Positions 6,430 to 7,954 of a stretch of 7,954 bases of DNA are shown one piece after another; position 1 is the stretch's first letter, and the number at the start of each line of letters is the position of its first letter. The notes below the pieces were generated by a model that saw only the letters and a program-made list of their open reading frames with translations, did not search any database and was not told where the DNA came from. The DNA lies in the NCBI GenBank assembly GCA_900554925.1, contig USJG01000107.1, positions 1 through 7,954 of the forward strand, written 5' to 3'. Source of the stretch: an uncultured Lachnospiraceae bacterium. Lineage in GTDB: Bacteria; Bacillota; Clostridia; Lachnospirales; Lachnospiraceae. Both the position numbers and the translations under genes were made by a program.

Positions 6430-7556
6430 TACAAAAACATGAATTATTGATAAAGTATGATCTGCAGTTCTTTGCCAAGGATGGACCCGGTGGTGAAAAG
6501 ACGGAGCTGCCTACTGCCAAAAAGCTGGAGGATGCCAGAAAAGAAGGGCAGGTTGCCAAGAGCAAGGAAATAGCTAATGCCTTTGGTATTCTTGCAATCT
6601 TTCTTATTATGAGGATTTATATAGGAAATATGGGAACCAGCTTTATTGAAGGTTTCAGTGCTGTTTATAATCAGATTCCTGATGTGGTTAAAATGTACAA
6701 CGGAAATCTTCCAGTAGCATCCCTTCAGGTGCTTATGCACAGTATGATGATCCAACTGATTCTCATAATCGCACCTGTTCTGCTGACAGGTTTTGTGGTG
6801 GCCATTGTCTGTGATGTTGCGCAGGTCAAGTGGAAACCTACTGGCAAACCATTGCAGCCTAAATTCAGCAAATTAAATCCTGTTAAAGGGTTTGGAAGAA
6901 TTTTTTCTTCCAATTCGCTGGTGGAATTAGTGAAGTCAATCCTGAAACTGGGAGTGATCGGTTATGTGGTTTATTCCTACTTAAAAGACAGAATAGGGCA
7001 GATATTTCTTTTATACGATATTACGCTGAACCAGGCAATTGGGTTAATAGGAGAGACGGTGATCGACCTTGGGATCAGAGTTGCCGCAGTATATATGGTC
7101 ATTGCTTTCCTGGATTATGCATATCAGAAATGGAAATTCAGAGAAGACATGAAGATGACCAAGCAGGAAGTAAAGGATGAATACAAAAACCAGGAAGGTG
7201 ATCCCCAGATCAAGGGAAAACAAAGACAGCGTATGAGGGAAGCTTCCATGCGGCGTATGATGCAGCAGCTTCCGGAAGCAGATGTGGTTATCACCAACCC
7301 TACTCATTATGCAGTAGCAGTTAAATATGATCCTGACAAATATGATGCGCCCTATGTGCTTGCGAAAGGTGAGAATTATCTGGCACAGCGCATCAAAGAT
7401 ATTGCAAAAGAAAATGACATTGAAATTGTAGAAAATAAGCCTCTGGCCAGAATGCTTTATGCAAATGTGGAGATCGGAGAGCTTATTCCGCCGGAACTGT
7501 ATCAGGCAGTGGCGGAGGTACTTGCCTTTGTATACCACTTAAAAGGCAAGGTGTAA
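6426..7556 (+). CDS. flhB: Flagellar export specificity switch protein FlhB (GTG start)
   Basis: FlhB contacts the FliPQR gate and switches export from rod/hook to filament proteins after self-cleavage. The 376-residue product has a short leader with YDLQFFAKD (11-19), then the conserved GEKTELPTAKKLEDARKEGQ region. Four membrane helices lie at about 49-66, 101-130, 168-187 and 203-229. A charged linker (about 235-285) leads to the cytoplasmic autocleavage domain, where NPTH is intact at 291-294; cleavage is expected between Asn291 and Pro292. The C-terminal ENKPLARMLYANVEIGELIP segment is typical. GTG 6426 is chosen because it has a good ribosome site, overlaps the fliR stop and retains the DLQFFA leader, which resembles the DLQYFA start of B. 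subtilis FlhB. It is not fused to fliR. Confidence 0.96.
   Translation: MIQKHELLIKYDLQFFAKDGPGGEKTELPTAKKLEDARKEGQVAKSKEIANAFGILAIFLIMRIYIGNMGTSFIEGFSAVYNQIPDVVKMYNGNLPVASLQVLMHSMMIQLILIIAPVLLTGFVVAIVCDVAQVKWKPTGKPLQPKFSKLNPVKGFGRIFSSNSLVELVKSILKLGVIGYVVYSYLKDRIGQIFLLYDITLNQAIGLIGETVIDLGIRVAAVYMVIAFLDYAYQKWKFREDMKMTKQEVKDEYKNQEGDPQIKGKQRQRMREASMRRMMQQLPEADVVITNPTHYAVAVKYDPDKYDAPYVLAKGENYLAQRIKDIAKENDIEIVENKPLARMLYANVEIGELIPPELYQAVAEVLAFVYHLKGKV
6459..6476 (+). other. Codons for DLQFFA, a Prp-protease-like site at the FlhB N-terminus
   Basis: Residues 12-17 of FlhB read DLQFFA followed by Lys. The same short motif (LNLQFFA or DLQFFA, then cleavage after Ala) is the known site at which the cysteine protease Prp trims ribosomal protein L27 and some phage head proteins in Firmicutes. 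Cleavage of FlhB here is inference; the motif itself is directly visible. Confidence 0.5.
7296..7307 (+). other. FlhB autocleavage motif NPTH
   Basis: These four codons encode Asn291-Pro-Thr-His294, the invariant self-cleavage motif of the FlhB/SctU family. Its integrity predicts a working substrate-specificity switch. Confidence 0.93.
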
Positions 7557-7570
7557 TGTTTCAATAAAAC

Positions 7571-7579
7571 AGAAAGGAG
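7571..7579 (+). promoter_or_regulatory. Strong ribosome binding site of flhA
   Basis: AGAAAGGAG lies 7 bases before ATG 7587 but only 1 base before the alternative in-frame ATG 7581. Spacing therefore favours ATG 7587, giving a start MKKADIG instead of MGMKKADIG. Confidence 0.7.
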
Positions 7580-7586
7580 AATGGGC

Positions 7587-7954
7587 ATGAAAAAAGCGGA
7601 TATTGGCGTTGCTGCATATATAGTTGCTGCATTTATTATGATGATTGTGCCTGTTCCCAGTGGGCTTTTGGATGTGCTTTTAGCATGTAACATTGCAATT
7701 GCATTTACCGTTATGTTTACCACTATGTTTTCACAGGAAGTTCTGGATATGTCCTTTTATCCTACGATCCTTTTGTTTACCACTATATTCAGAATCGCGC
7801 TTAATATTTCTTCCACAAGACTGATCCTTACTACAGGAGACCCTGGTCAGGTGGTTTCTACCTTTGGCAATTATGTAGGCGGCGGTGATCTGATCGTTGG
7901 CGCTATTGTATTTGTTATTTTGATTCTGGTACAGTTCATGGTCATCAATAAAGG
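7587..7954 (+). CDS. flhA: Flagellar export protein FlhA, N-terminal part (cut by window end)
   Basis: FlhA is the large export-gate protein that couples ion flow to protein export and docks chaperone-substrate complexes in the cytoplasm. Only the first 122 codons plus two bases are present. They show membrane helices at about 6-21, 24-46 and 102-119, and the family motif FYPTILLFTTIFRIALNISSTRLIL near residues 56-80, followed by a Gly-rich stretch (YVGGGDLIVG). The sequence stops just after QFMVINKG, immediately before the place where the FHIPEP signature region would begin. No frameshift is seen. The gene stands 30 bases after flhB with its own strong ribosome site, the usual order. The SctV virulence homologue is excluded by context. 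Confidence 0.95.
   Translation, partial: MKKADIGVAAYIVAAFIMMIVPVPSGLLDVLLACNIAIAFTVMFTTMFSQEVLDMSFYPTILLFTTIFRIALNISSTRLILTTGDPGQVVSTFGNYVGGGDLIVGAIVFVILILVQFMVINK

Noticed and set aside
7044..7538. Minus-strand open frame (164 codons) opposite flhB
   Set aside because: It is fully covered by the conserved C-terminal half of flhB, and its Cys/His/Phe-rich translation looks like a shadow frame.
1..7954. CRISPR arrays, tRNA or rRNA genes, insertion sequences, attachment sites, defence genes
   Set aside because: Nothing of this kind was seen; almost every base belongs to a conserved flagellar or chemotaxis gene, and the only notable repeat is the one inside fliY.

Overview
The window is a piece of a flagellar operon from a Gram-positive (Firmicutes/Clostridia) bacterium, most likely a motile relative of the Lachnospiraceae. 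Three things support this: the gene order motB-fliL-fliM-fliY-cheY-fliO-fliP-fliQ-fliR-flhB-flhA; a fused CheC-FliN type FliY in place of a plain FliN; and Shine-Dalgarno sites of the AGAAAGGAGGTGA type. The genus is an inference; no rRNA or other marker gene is present. All genes lie on the plus strand, gaps are 1 to 64 bases, and I see no convincing internal promoter or terminator. The window therefore looks like the middle of one long transcript whose promoter and end lie outside it.

Layout. Bases 1-28 may hold the last codons of an upstream gene, probably motA. Bases 21-1381 encode the stator side: MotB and the stator-associated protein FliL. Bases 1446-4088 encode the switch and its input: FliM, FliY (a CheY-P phosphatase fused to a FliN-type domain) and CheY. 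Bases 4090-7954 encode the membrane part of the flagellar type III export gate: FliO, FliP, FliQ, FliR, FlhB and the first 122 codons of FlhA, which is cut by the window end.

How they work together. MotB, with MotA, forms the peptidoglycan-anchored ion channel that drives rotation. CheY-P binds FliM and the similar N-terminal peptide of FliY to change rotation, and FliY dephosphorylates it. FliP, FliQ and FliR form the export channel, FlhB wraps around it and sets substrate specificity by self-cleavage, FlhA is the energised export component, and FliO helps FliP assemble.

This is mostly a well-known operon and I do not see a wholly new system. Three points deserve a second look. FlhB starts with a peptide containing DLQFFA, which matches the site cut by the Prp protease in ribosomal protein L27 of Firmicutes. 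FliY has a linker very rich in methionine, carrying a 60-base tandem duplication. The MotB membrane segment resembles sodium-type stators (PomB, MotS) more than proton-type MotB.
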